Shown in pieces: positions 9,330 to 19,216 of a stretch of DNA of 64,000 nt. The translations under genes were made by a program, and so were the position numbers. The number at the start of each line of letters is the position of its first letter. Within the stretch, counting starts at the first letter, position 1. Location of the stretch: assembly GCF_964030895.1 (NCBI RefSeq), contig NZ_OZ034986.1:62001-126000 (forward strand), read 5' to 3'. Origin of the DNA: Spiroplasma endosymbiont of Nebria brevicollis (lineage in GTDB: Bacteria > Bacillota_I > Bacilli_A > Mycoplasmatales > VBWQ01). The notes under the pieces were generated by a model, which searched no databases, was not told where the DNA came from, and worked only from the letters and a program-made list of their open reading frames with translations.

Positions 9330-9724
9330 TTAAAATTTAATTTTGTTGTTTTTAATATTTTCATTTTTGATTATTTAATTTTTATTATTTGTATTTTTTT
9401 GTGTTTTTGTTATACTTTAATTGTGCAGGTACTGTTGTTGTTCGGACAAGGAATAATGGTGTCTGCTATTTTATTATTAATTTGTTGAAATTTTTATTTA
9501 TTATGTTATTATAATATTGTAAGTAAATATTTTTTAAAACTAGTTTTTAAATAGTATTTAGCTTATTTGAATTGGTAATACAATTCCTTGTCCGGGATAG
9601 TTAAATACTTCATTTAAAAACTTTTTTTATTAGATTATTTTTTATTTATAGTTTAATTACTTATTGTTTGCCAATTCTTTTATTAATTTTTTATTAAAAT
9701 TTTTAGAAAGGATTGGCAATTTTT
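9330..9724 (+). other. Prophage intergenic region, candidate origin
   Basis: 395 bases without a gene. It holds the CGGACAAGGAAT / ATTCCTTGTCCG inverted pair listed separately and T-rich sequence; a promoter for the downstream late genes is expected here. Being the largest gap in the prophage next to rep, it is the likely replication origin (inference). Confidence 0.45.
9443..9594. repeat. Long-range inverted repeat with CTTGTCCGGGAT core
   Basis: CGGACAAGGAAT at 9443-9454 is the exact reverse complement of ATTCCTTGTCCG at 9583-9594. A third near-copy, ATTCTTGTCCGGGAT, stands at 8373-8387 just before the rep start. The three share the core TTGTCCGG, as expected of a Rep binding/nicking site or packaging signal. 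Confidence 0.6.
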
Positions 9725-9994
9725 ATGTTTAAAACTCAGTTAGTTAATATTGAAAAAGATAAGATTATACCTGATAAAAATAATTATGGTAAGTTTTTAA
9801 ATTTTGATGTTTTGACTTTTTTAGAAATTAATAAACAAACAAATATTTCTACTGGTAAAGTAAGAGATAAGTGGTATAACCCATTAGTAGTTAATGATTT
9901 TTCAAAATATTTACATAAATTAACTTTAAAAGTTGGTAATTATTATAATTTAGTTTTGGATTTATCCGGTATTATTGTTGATATTATTGAATAA
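9725..9994 (+). CDS. Small plectrovirus protein, possible ssDNA-binding protein
   Basis: About 89 residues (MFKTQLVNIEKDKIIPDKN...). ATG 9725 is preferred over the TTG at 9713 because the GAAAGGA box ends immediately before that TTG. The protein is mixed charged, without membrane segments. Small ssDNA phages encode a single-strand binding protein between rep and the coat genes, so this is a positional guess only. Confidence 0.6.
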   Translation: MFKTQLVNIEKDKIIPDKNNYGKFLNFDVLTFLEINKQTNISTGKVRDKWYNPLVVNDFSKYLHKLTLKVGNYYNLVLDLSGIIVDIIE

Positions 9995-10190
9995 AAAGAT
10001 AAGTAATTATGCTTGTGAACAGTTATTTCATTTGTCAATGTATATGTGTAAACTTTGTGACCAAGTTATTTGTCCTAAGAAAGTTTTACAAAATTTATAT
10101 ACTAAACAATATTATTGTCCAAATTGTATATTAGATATTGCGTTAAATAAAACAATGAGAAAAGAACAATTACAACAAAAAGAAAATTAA
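9987..10190 (+). CDS. Small CxxC...CxxC zinc-ribbon-like protein of the prophage
   Basis: About 67 residues with CKLCDQVIC and YYCPNC, two cysteine pairs about 22 residues apart, typical of a zinc ribbon, and a lysine/glutamine-rich tail. The frame overlaps the previous stop; TTG 9987 is a guess for translationally coupled initiation, and ATG codons inside are alternatives. Possible DNA-binding or regulatory role. Confidence 0.55.
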   Translation: MNKKISNYACEQLFHLSMYMCKLCDQVICPKKVLQNLYTKQYYCPNCILDIALNKTMRKEQLQQKEN

Positions 10191-10203
10191 AAAAACTAAA
10201 TAG

Positions 10204-10268
10204 GGAGTATATTTATACTTTTTTGTGTACTTTACTCCCAATTATACAAATTGGTATAAATATGCTCC
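10204..10268. repeat. Imperfect inverted repeat between prophage genes
   Basis: GGAGTATATTTATAC (10204-10218) pairs with GTATAAATATGCTCC (10254-10268) at 14 of 15 positions, and GGGAGTA/TACTCCC inside it forms an alternative stem. No long T run follows, so it may be an RNA processing or regulatory structure rather than a terminator. Confidence 0.5.
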
Positions 10269-10293
10269 TTATTAATAGTAAGGAGTTTTATTT

Positions 10294-11154
10294 ATGCCTA
10301 ACGAAATAGAGCAAATTAGTAATTATACTTCAACAAAGATAGTAAGAATAGGATTAAGTCCATTAAGTGCTATGATTGGAGTTGGTGTTTATTATGGTCA
10401 ATATTTAAAAGACCCAATATTGGGAAGTATTAATTCTTTATTATTTAGTAAGAAATTAGGAATTGATATATGGAATATTAATCAAAGACCTTCTTCTAAA
10501 ACTAAATTTATTAATAGTAGTAAAAAAATATTATTAGGTTTAGGAACAATTGGTTTAATAAATTATGCTAAGTTTGTTCAATATGTAGATAAGTCTGTGT
10601 CTTTATTAAAAGATGAACCTTGTTTTTGACCACCGTGTCCAACTGAACCACCTAAACCAACTTATCCACCATTTACAACTGTTAAACCGATAGTTGATGT
10701 ACCTTTTGTAGATTGAGATACTTATGTGTCTTTAAATAGTTTTGGTATAGCGAATGTTGTTAGTGGTTTAAGTGAATTAATTCCTAATCGTTTTGAGAGT
10801 ATAAGAAAGATTTGTAATATGGCAACTGGTGGGTTTTTAATTAGTAGTGGTGTAGCAATGGGTATTAATAATGATTTTAATAATGCTTATGCAGTTTCTA
10901 CGATTATTGCCGGAGCAAGTGAGATTATTAATACTTTATTATTACCATTGGGAAATACACATAATAATACAGAATTACAAGAAGTATTTACTGATGAAAT
11001 AGCAAGATTAATTAATGTTAGTATTAATGATTATCAAAGTACAGATGACGGTATGGTTGATGTTGATTTAAACGATAGTATGTCTGAAATTAATTTAGAT
11101 AGAGCAAGTTTAAATTGGGATTATTCTTATGCTTATACGTTAGGTGGTGTTTAA
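10294..11154 (+). CDS. Plectrovirus structural/membrane protein
   Basis: 286 residues across two TGA-Trp codons. Two hydrophobic regions (KIVRIGLSPLSAMIGVGVYY and later GFLISSGVAMGI...STIIAGASEIINTLLLP) flank a proline-rich hinge (WPPCPTEPPKPTYPP). A good AAGGAG box precedes ATG 10294. The Pro-rich hinge recalls linkers in filamentous phage minor coat proteins, but I cannot name a family. Confidence 0.65.
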
Positions 11155-11155
11155 A

Positions 11156-11281
11156 ATGAAAAAGATAAAGTGAAAAAATATGTCAAGAGAGAAATTGCAT
11201 AAGAAAAAAGCAAAAAGAAATTTTGAACAAAGATTAAATGAAAATATGAATTATGATGATTTTTTAGGGGGTAGAAAATAA
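11156..11281 (+). CDS. Small basic plectrovirus protein
   Basis: 41 residues (MKKIKWKNMSREKLHKKKAK...), strongly basic in its first half with an acidic/Gly tail. It starts one base after the preceding stop and its stop overlaps the next ATG by one base, indicating translational coupling. A DNA-binding role in virion assembly is possible. Confidence 0.6.
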
Positions 11282-11514
11282 TGGATATGAAAGAGATAGT
11301 TAAATATTTAGCATATATGGGTGGTTTTGGTCTTATTCTTTGATTTTCTCGTAATTGAATACGTGAAGGTATTCAAAAATGAAAACATAAAAAACATGTA
11401 AAGGAAAATGATAGTGACCCTGATTGTTTATATTGTCGTAAAGATTTTGAAAAGAAAAAACGTAGATTGGAAATGGAAAAACAACAAAAAGAATTAGAGA
11501 AAGGGGGTGATTAA
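11281..11514 (+). CDS. Small plectrovirus membrane protein with cytoplasmic tail
   Basis: 77 residues: one hydrophobic segment (KYLAYMGGFGLILWF), then a long basic charged tail with one CxxC (CLYC). ATG 11281 overlaps the previous stop by one base. Resembles small single-pass phage proteins with DNA-interacting tails; function unknown. Confidence 0.6.
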
Positions 11515-11515
11515 T

Positions 11516-11716
11516 ATGCCAACAGGATTAAGTGCCTTATTAACCATGATAGGTGGTGTTGGACAACAATTATTAAATGCTTTTACTTATTTTTGGTTGA
11601 GTATTTACAACTGGTGATGGTGGCTTACAAATTGACCAGTGCTAATTTCAATTGTATTTATGGTATTAGTGTTTATTAAACAATTTGTTGGTCATATTAT
11701 TCATGGAACTCATTAG
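11516..11716 (+). CDS. Small hydrophobic plectrovirus protein, candidate coat protein
   Basis: 66 residues, with an amphipathic N-terminus, an unusual aromatic block (YNWWWWLTNWP) encoded by a mix of TGG and TGA, and one membrane helix (VLISIVFMVLVFI). It starts one base after the previous stop. The size suits a major coat protein of a filamentous phage; there are two other candidates at 12296 and 12506. Confidence 0.6.
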
Positions 11717-11737
11717 TAATTAGAAAGGAATAAGCAA

Positions 11738-11992
11738 ATGGTAAAGTTATTTTTTAGTTTAGTTTTTGTTTTGCCTTTGTTAGGTAAACTTTTACCAACT
11801 GTTAATACATTAGTTCAAACTATTTATATGCAGTATTTAAGTTCATTTACTGGATTGCATACTGTTACACTTTTTATTAAGTCGTTCTTTTATGATAGTT
11901 TGTATACTTTGCCTTTGCCAATCCTTGCTTTAATAAATGTTAGTTTTGTTTTTTATTTAATTTTAGGATTATTTAGATTTACGAGACATTAG
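11738..11992 (+). CDS. Small plectrovirus membrane protein
   Basis: 84 residues with hydrophobic helices at both ends (FFSLVFVLPLLGKLLP; LPLPILALINVSFVFYLILGLF). It has an AGAAAGGAAT box before ATG 11738. Probably inner-membrane, virion assembly. Confidence 0.6.
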   Translation: MVKLFFSLVFVLPLLGKLLPTVNTLVQTIYMQYLSSFTGLHTVTLFIKSFFYDSLYTLPLPILALINVSFVFYLILGLFRFTRH

Positions 11993-12003
11993 GAAGTGGA
12001 ATT

Positions 12004-12293
12004 ATGTTTATACCTTTTATTACAACAGTGATGAAATTATTTAGTCAAATATTTATGAAGTTTTTTAGTTTTCCAATTGGTGACTTAGGTTTTAATTTAG
12101 GTACGTTAATGGTATTTTTAATTTTGCTTAGATTTGCATTTAGAGTGATTTTACCCGAATTAATGTTACCAACATTAGGATTAGGTTATGGTGTTAAGAA
12201 AATTGGTAAGGCTTCTGTTTCAGTTGGTAAGTCTCTGTTGCTAACGGTTATAAACAAACACAAGATGTTAGTGGAATTAATGTAGGTGATTAA
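12004..12293 (+). pseudogene. Frameshifted plectrovirus membrane protein
   Basis: From ATG 12004 the frame gives a membrane protein (LGTLMVFLILLRFAFRVILP). Near 12233 the original frame changes: without two bases of the TCTCTG run it would end in SVANGYKQTQDVSGINVGD with TAA at 12291-12293, only two bases before the next ATG, whereas the frame as written continues to 12285 with unconvincing sequence. The tight spacing supports the shifted reading as ancestral. Confidence 0.5.
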
Positions 12294-12295
12294 TT

Positions 12296-12496
12296 ATGTC
12301 TGATTTTGTTGTTAGTATTTTGCATTTTATTTTTATATTTTCTAATAATGATATTTCTATGTTTTTAAATCAAACGGTTGATGTTACTAATGAAGTTTAT
12401 ATTTTGTTTAATTTAACTTTTTGACTTGTATTAGGAGTATTTTTTAATTTTATTTATCGTAGTATTAAATTTATTTTTAGGTCATTGTTTGGGTAG
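12296..12496 (+). CDS. Small plectrovirus membrane protein
   Basis: 66 residues with two hydrophobic stretches (FVVSILHFIFIF; YILFNLTFWLVLGVFFNFIY) and a short basic C-terminus. It is coupled to the preceding gene (gap of two bases). Possible coat or assembly protein. Confidence 0.6.
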
Positions 12497-12505
12497 GTGT
12501 TTTTT

Positions 12506-12697
12506 ATGAGTGTTTGAGATATTTATAATCAAATACATCAATGTATAGTTGATTATTGAACTATGTTTATAGGTAGTCCGGTTGATGCTTTTACTATTAT
12601 TTTATGAAATTTAGTAGTTTATGGAACTCAGTTTTTTATTGGATTTGTTTTATTTTATGGTTCATGGTGAATTTTAAAGTGTTTATTTGGTAAATAA
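12506..12697 (+). CDS. Small plectrovirus membrane protein, candidate major coat protein
   Basis: 63 residues: a polar N-terminus (MSVWDIYNQIHQCIVDYW), then a long hydrophobic helix (FFIGFVLFYGSWWILK) and basic KCLFGK end. This polarity (acidic/polar N-terminus, helix, basic C-terminus) resembles filamentous phage coat proteins. Confidence 0.6.
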
Positions 12698-12699
12698 TT

Positions 12700-13744
12700 A
12701 TGTGATTTAAGTTTGCTAAATTATTTTTAATTATAAATACTTCTGTACAAGCACCTACTTCTTTGATTGTTTCTAATGACCCTAATGTTGTTAATTATGA
12801 TATTACAGATGATATGGTTAAGCATGTTAAATATCATAGTTTTGATGATTGAGCAACAATTCCATGAAATTCTGCTTATTTTGATATTGACCAACCTGAT
12901 TTAAAATTAGTAAGTGGTTATTTTTATGATTATTTTCATCCTGATTATCAATATTTTTTAAATTATGTTAGTGATGTTGCAGGTGTTTTACAAAAACATG
13001 TTGATTTTACTAGTCATTTGATTTTTGATGATGAACAGTTAAATGCTTTTTCAAGGATTATTTTTAATCATAATTTAGTACAAACTAAGCAAGATAATTA
13101 TATTGAATTTGGTGGTGTTGTTAGTCAACAAAAATTTAATGTTCAGTTAGAATTTGAAATTTCTAAACCTTTAAGTTTTTATATACAAGGGTTTATGTTT
13201 TATTTTAATTATTTTAATTTTCATTATCTTGGTTCTAGTTTTAATTTTTCATTTTTAGATTATGAAGGTAATACAAAATATGTTTTTAAAGGGTTGGTTG
13301 ATAGTCATTCTTATTTACAAGATATGTATAATTTTATTACTATGCCTGTTCGTGTTCCTAATTTGAAGTATTTAACTATAACTTTTTCTATTAATTCTAT
13401 TATTGAAAATCCACAACAGTCGGTATCAGTTAGATTTGGTCAAATTAATATTTTTTCAAGTGAAAATATAACACCAGTACCCCCAAATAGTCCTTTTAAT
13501 CCTGAATATGAACGAGTTAGTTGATATGATGTTTTTGGTCATTTTATTATAAGAACGTATATGTTTTGGAGTTGTTGGTAAACTTTTACCAGTAGAACCA
13601 TTAAGAGAGTTTTTTGCTAAGATTGATGGTTTATTAAGACATATTTTTGATGATACTATTAGTTCTGTTTTAAATGTTGATTTTACTAGTGGTTTAGAAC
13701 AAGTATTAACTTTATTAGTATTTTTAAAAGCAGTAGGGTTTTAA
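12700..13744 (+). pseudogene. Frameshifted plectrovirus minor coat/adsorption-like protein
   Basis: From ATG 12700, 293 codons run to TAA 13579-13581: a short hydrophobic N-terminus (FAKLFLIINTSVQAP, signal-like), then an aromatic beta-rich domain (FYIQGFMFYFNYFNFHYLG). Moving one frame near 13565 gives FGVVGKLLPVEPLREFF...VLTLLVFLKAVGF with TAA at 13742, a membrane anchor typical of minor coat proteins that stay in the inner membrane before assembly. The break would detach the anchor. It lies just before the Zot-like gene, as in other inovirus-type phages. Confidence 0.6.
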
Positions 13745-13764
13745 TTGGTTAGGAGTGAAAGATA

Positions 13765-14670
13765 ATGCCTTGATATGGATATTTAATTTTAGGAATTTTG
13801 TTAGTTATAATTTTTTATCCGTTTTTAATAACTAGAAAAAATATAAAGATATCGCAACGTGTAGGTAGTTATATTATTTCAGCACCACCACGTACTGGTA
13901 AGTCAGCACTTGCTTGTTGCTTAGCACAAAAACATAAAGGTAGGGTAGTTAGTCCTATTCCTATTAAGGTGCGTAATGAGTTTAGTTATCGTTGTTCTTA
14001 TGATGATGTTTTTAAATTTAATTGATTAAATAGTAATTATGCTTTTAAAGAGAATGATATGCTTGTTTTTGATGAATTAGGTTTAAAGATTAATAGTAAT
14101 GATTTATCACCGGAATTTAAAGAAACACAAGAAAGTTTAGGAATGTTTTGTAAATTAATAGGTCATAATTTTAATGGAATTATGTATATGATTGAACAAC
14201 ACCCCGATAGAATACCGAAACAAGCACGTGAAAAAGTAGAGTATATAGTTCAAGTTAAAAGAATGCGTATTTTATTATTTTTAGTTAAGTTTAAACTTAA
14301 TATTTATACTAATGTTGATGATTATAATAAAATTGTTTTATCGAAAAGACAAACTAAGAAAATAATTAAAAAGGGTGGTTTTCCACCAAGTTATAGTGGT
14401 GAGACTATGACTTTTAGTTTGTGATTTCCTAGGTCTTATTTACAAAAATATAATAGTCGTGCTTTGCATTATATTCATGATTTAAAAAGTGAGTTGAGTA
14501 GTGTTAAGGATTATGAACAGTCACAAGGTTTAGAGTTTACTGTTGATGATATTAAAGCAGTTGGTTTAGATAAGTTAGATAATATTTTACAACATGATAA
14601 AGCAAAAGATGTTGTTAAGGTTCGTGGTAAGCGTAGTTATGATAAAAATAAAAAGTTTGTTAAGAAGTAA
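13765..14670 (+). CDS. Zot-like plectrovirus assembly ATPase
   Basis: 301 residues. An N-terminal hydrophobic segment (residues 6-22) is followed by a P-loop APPRTGKS (40-47) and Walker B MLVFDELG (99-106), the order found in Zot/pI proteins that export filamentous phage through the membrane. The C-terminal third is basic (KVRGKRSYDKNKKFVKK). TGA codons are read as Trp. Intact; it ends the phage gene cluster. Confidence 0.8.
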
Positions 14671-14689
14671 AATGTATTTAAGGTCTGTG

Positions 14690-14791
14690 CCAACCAGAAC
14701 CTTGGTTGGTTGGCTAGGGCGTTTACGCCATTTGTCCAACTTTTTAAAAGTTGGTGGGGTGTGCTACGAAGTAGCAAGGGGCAAAGCCCCT
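14690..14791 (+). repeat. Run of five consecutive hairpins at the end of the prophage
   Basis: Within 102 bases: CCAACC/GGTTGG (14690-14709), GGCG-TTTA-CGCC (14718-14729), CCAACTTTT/AAAAGTTGG (14736-14754), TGCTAC-GAA-GTAGCA (14762-14776) and AGGGGC-AAA-GCCCCT (14777-14791). It is more GC-rich than its surroundings and has no ORF of merit. Such structure suits a packaging signal, complementary-strand origin or transcription terminator of an ssDNA phage. Confidence 0.7.
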
Positions 14792-14868
14792 ATAACTTGA
14801 ACTTAATATAAGTTTTTAAGCCGTTACTTTATTTTAAAAGCAAATGGTTTTTTTATTTTAAAAAGGAG

Positions 14869-15312
14869 ATGGAAAGAAATAAGAAAATTCAAAATAAAAT
14901 TATACTAGGTTCAACTATTTTCGGTGGAGTTATGGGAAGTATTGCTGGATGATATTCTATTCCTACAATGATTGCGGAATGATCAGGTATTATGGAATAT
15001 GATTTTATTGATGATTATATAAATAGTGATCTTAATCCATATAGTTCTACAGCCAAGGGTGTTTCAATATGAGGTTTAATTTCAACAGTAACAATTGGAT
15101 TAGTATCAACTATTAGTGTAAAAACTGTTGAATATGTAAAATTATGTTGAGAAAATAGAAGACAAGTTATTGAAGAAAATGATACTGAAAATGAAACCAA
15201 TGAAGAAACTTCTTTATTATCACAAACACAAATAAATTCAATAAATAATAGTTCAGAAGATAATCAAAGAGAAGTAATAGGATCAAATTTACAAAAATGT
15301 ATAATTTTTTAA
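14869..15312 (+). CDS. Hypothetical two-helix membrane protein
   Basis: 147 residues with AAAAGGAG just before ATG 14869. Two membrane segments (IILGSTIFGGVMGSIAGW and VSIWGLISTVTIGLVSTI) are followed by an acidic, Asn/Gln-rich tail. Not recognised. It lies between the prophage and a secreted phosphoesterase remnant. Confidence 0.65.
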
Positions 15313-15334
15313 TTAATAATGGAGTGTAAAAGAT

Positions 15335-16172
15335 ATGAAAAAAATATTATTAATACTTACAATAAGTAGTGCTTTATCAATAACTAGTGGTAGTTTTTCT
15401 TACAATGCAAATTCAAATTTAATAAGCACAATAAAGAATAATAATGAAATTAACTTTTTAGCAGCAGCAGATATTCATGTTGGGTATGAACATTCTTATA
15501 GTTCTCAAACAATTAGTGCTGTTGCTAGAGAATTATCAAAAAATAACAATCGTGGTGTTGTGATTTCAGGTGATTTAGTAGGAGGAATTGAATATACGGG
15601 TAATTTATTTTCTTATAAATCAATGATGTCATCTATTTCCAATCATACTTTAGCGGGTTTTGGAAATCACGATTCTGGGCCTAATTCTAAATTTAATCAA
15701 ACATGACTTAATCAAAATATTGTTAAACACAATGCTATGACAGCAGCCCATATACTTTATTATACTTCAAAAGATGAAGTGCCTGTATATTCTTGAAATT
15801 AATCAGGAATTCATTTTGTTCAATGTAGTTTAGCACCGATTAACAATGATGTTACTGTTGACCAAAATAATCCTCCAGGACTAGCATTAACCGAATTAAG
15901 AACTGAATTTGAAAATACAATTTTAGCAAAATATAATGTTATTTTGATGTTAACAGGGCATATTCACTTTGAACCAAATAGATATGATGAAAAAATAATT
16001 CCAGTTTACTGTAGGTAAAAAAACAATTTATGATGTTTTAGGTGGTACTGCACTTTATGGCGGTTATTCTGAAGTTTCTATAAACCAAAATAATAAAGAA
16101 ATTACAATTAAACGTCATAATGCAAAACAAAACGATGAAATAGTTATTAATAAAAAGATTAATTACGCATAA
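15335..16172 (+). pseudogene. Secreted calcineurin-like metallophosphoesterase, broken
   Basis: A signal peptide (MKKILLILTISSALSITSG) precedes a metallophosphoesterase with its metal-binding motifs: ADIH, SGDLVGG, GNHD and TGHIHF. An in-frame TAA at 15800-15802 and a one-base shift near 16010 (IPVYCR vs PFTVGKKTIYDV) interrupt it. An intact form would be a secreted phosphohydrolase acting on nucleotides or phosphoesters. It has GGAGTG before ATG 15335, possibly in one unit with the preceding membrane protein gene. Confidence 0.75.
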
Positions 16173-16258
16173 AAGATAATAGTGTTTTTAGCTAATTAAG
16201 AAAAATGATATGTGAGCAAATAGTGATTACTTTAAAGTGAGATAGTGAGTAATCTTTT

Positions 16259-17433
16259 TCATCAACATCAAAAGCAGTAGATTTATTACTAGAAAATACA
16301 GATGATTTAACAACAGTATTTAAAGAAGGAGGACTATATAAAGAACTAACCAAAAGACTAGTAGAAAAAATGTTAAATTCTGAAATGCAAAATCATTTAG
16401 GACACGATAGAAATCAACGTAGTAATAATGATAATGTTCGTAATGGCACGACAACAAAAAGAATAATAACTGAACAAGGTACGGTTGAAATTGATGTACC
16501 AAGAGATCGTAATAGTAATTTTGAACCAATGTTAGTTCCGAAACGTAAAAGACGATTTGATGGATTTGATCAAAAAGTAATTTCTTTATATGCTAAAGGA
16601 ATGACTTTATCAGATATTAGAATTTAATTACAAGAGTTATATCATGGAGCTGAGATTAGTGAGAGCTTAATTAGTGAAATTACTGAGATGTTATTGATGA
16701 TGTCAAAGCATGGCGAAATCGACCATTAGAGACCGTTTATCCAATTGTTTACTTTGATTGTATAGTAGTTAAAGTAAGGCAGGATAAACGTAGCATTAAC
16801 AAATCCGTGTAGCATTAGGCATTAGTTTAACTGGTCATAAAGATATTTTTAGGTCTTTAATTAGCGAAAATGAAGGAGCCAAGTTTTGACTAGCAAACCT
16901 AACAGAAATGAAAAAATAGGGGTTTAAAAGATATCTTAATCGCTTGTACTGATAATCTAACGGTAATGAGTCAAGCTATTACTGCAGTCTATCCACAAAC
17001 TGAACATCAGCTTTGTATTGTGCATTAAATTAGAAATAGTTTAAAATTTGTTTCATACAAGCATCGCAAAGAACTCGTTGCTGATTTAAAGCCCATTTAC
17101 AAAGCTTCTAGTGAAGAGCAAGCATTCCAGGATTTAGAATCATTTGAAACTAAATGAAATAAACTATATCCACAAATTGCTAAATCATGACGCAAAAAAT
17201 GAGAAAATTTAATGATTTTTATTACATATCCTCTAGCAATTAAAAAAGTTATTTATACAACTAATGCTGTTGAATCAGTAAACAGTCAGTTACGAAAAGT
17301 TACAAGAAATAAGAAAGTTTTTCCTAATGACATGTCAGTTTTCAAAATCTTTTATTTAGAAATTGAATCAATGGCAAAAAATGAACAATGCCAATTCAAA
17401 ATTGAAATGAAGCAATCGCTCATTTTATGATAA
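16259..17433 (+). pseudogene. IS256-family transposase, decayed
   Basis: Fragments in several frames give an IS256/Mutator transposase: KELTKRLVEKMLNSEMQNHL...TEQGTVEIDVPRDR...VISLYAKGMTLSDI, then after stops and shifts [13 protein letters not shown] and TTNAVESVNSQLRKVTR, the latter containing the catalytic Glu region. At least four stops or shifts occur (for example TAA 16625) and no start codon is visible. The right end carries the repeat at 17463-17504; the matching left end is not seen at about 16200, so the left side is lost or diverged. Confidence 0.8.
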
Positions 17434-17462
17434 AATTTGAAGATTGAATTAATCTGAATTAG

Positions 17463-17504
17463 TAATTTTGTAAAATTAACTTACACAGTTAATTGGAAAG
17501 CCTC
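17463..17504. repeat. IS256 terminal inverted repeat (right end)
   Basis: The 42 bases here are the exact reverse complement of 32237-32278. They lie 30 bases beyond the transposase remnant and end in GGAAAGCCTC, identifying them as the IS right end. Confidence 0.75.
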
Positions 17505-17612
17505 GAATCCTTATTTAAAAATTAAAGAATATCATTACTGTTAAGATTACTTTTAAATAATATTGTTGTTTTAACTGAAACTTTTCCTTTTTTGTTATGT
17601 ATCCAATTCTAT

Positions 17613-18353
17613 TTATTTCAAGAAAAAAAAATTATTAATTAAAACGTCCTTTAAAGGTTCTAAAGTTTGATGTTTTCGATTATCAATTACTACATAATAA
17701 TCATTTATTTCTTCTTTTGAGTTAAATTCTATTGCTTTAAAAAAATTCGCATATGTTTTTAAATATCTTATATAGATACTTAATAATTTAATATCGTGTT
17801 TTTCTAAATTATAATTTTTGTGTTTTAATCTTCTAATTTTACCTTTGTATCTTCATTGATTAAAGTGAAATGGTTGATTTCTGGGTGCAACTTTATTACA
17901 TTTATATAATTTAAAATCCCTAAATTTTAAATCAGAATTAAGACTTTGCTGATAAATTTTAAAATTTTTAATTGCTTCTTCTTTTGAATACATTCCAACC
18001 TTTTTGAATTTTGTAAAGATTAATTTTATTAAAAAATAAAGGACAATATAAGAACATGAAAATGCAATAATAAAAGGAATAATATAATAGATGTTATTAT
18101 TTCCAGCAATTCATAGTCATAAGAAAACAGTTAAAGTGATAATATTGAATAAATTAAAAATAATAAAAATACTTAAATACTTGTATTTATTATTTTTAAT
18201 AATAAAAGTTAAATTATTTAGGTTTCCATGTTTAGCAAAGATTTCTTTACAATCATTGGCATATTTAATTCATGCCATGTATGTTGTAATGTAAGGTCCA
18301 ACGATGCTACATACTATACAAAAGATAAAACAAAAAAATACAATTTCTGACAT
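17613..18353 (-). CDS. Hypothetical membrane protein
   Basis: 246 residues, start ATG 18353 after AAAGAGGTAAAAT. Membrane segments near the N-terminus (IVFFCFIFCIVCSIVGPY) and in the middle (FIIFNLFNIITLTVFLWLW; YYIIPFIIAFSCSYIVLYFLI), then a basic cytoplasmic tail of about 120 residues rich in Lys, Asn and Tyr. Not recognised. It follows the broken secreted-protein gene by 11 bases, probably one transcription unit. Confidence 0.7.
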
Positions 18354-18364
18354 ATTTTACCTCT

Positions 18365-19216
18365 TTAGTTAAATAAATCTATTCATGCTAATATCGCTGA
18401 TGCAATGGGCACTATAGATATAATTGTTGGAAAATCTCAACTTAAAGACGTAGCTGTTGCATTAGCACCAATTAGCAATGGGTTTAGTATTGCGTAAGAT
18501 ATATGTCCTAATTTATATATTGAAGAAAGTGAGATGGTGGATTTATTAATTGAACTTAATTGATTGTCAAACTTTACTAATGCTATATTTATTCTAGCAA
18601 GCTATACCACCAGCAAGTGCACTTGCTGTTGTAGTTCCTACAGCCCAAGGTATGCTAATTCCAAATCATCAAGCAGCTCTGCCCAAAATCCTGTTGCAGC
18701 AGCAGATATTGAAATGAAAGTTGTTCTAGCAATTTTTAAATTATTAACATAGTTTTCTAAAGATGAGAAATTAGTATTTTTTAATAAACCTGAATTTGTT
18801 GAAGAAAGTAAATTAGTATTTATTATAGTATCTTTTTGGTTTAAATGTTGATTATATTTTTTGCCAAATTTTGGATTATTTTTTGATAATGTATTTAAAA
18901 TTTGATTTAAATTAAAATTTTGTTTTTGAAATTTTTCTGTGTAACTATTTGCTTTGTTTTGCGCATAGCCAATTACATCTTCAATATTAACTTCTTTATT
19001 CTCTTTAAAAATAAATTTTAAACTGGGATTTTTATAATAATTTTCTTTAATGTTTTTAAAATAATTATTATTGTTTTTTTGAACATTTATTCAGTTAATA
19101 TGGCTATTTACTCTTATTTTATTTGCTGTTTGATAAGTATTTATATTATCAGCCAAAATTATTACTGTACTACTTGATAAAATTAATGAGGTAGTAATGG
19201 TTAAAAGTTTTTTCAT
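18365..19216 (-). pseudogene. Broken secreted/membrane hypothetical protein
   Basis: ATG 19216 starts a signal peptide (MKKLLTITTSLILSSSTVII) and an Asn/Lys-rich domain to about residue 190, where the frame fails (GFWAELLDDLELAYLGL stop). Continuations in other frames read IPWAVGTTTASALAGGIA and then RINIALVKFDNQLSS...WIDLFN with TAA at 18365-18367, suggesting hydrophobic Gly/Ala-rich segments. At least two frameshifts. Not recognised; the Ala/Gly-rich hydrophobic part could be membrane-inserting. Confidence 0.6.
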
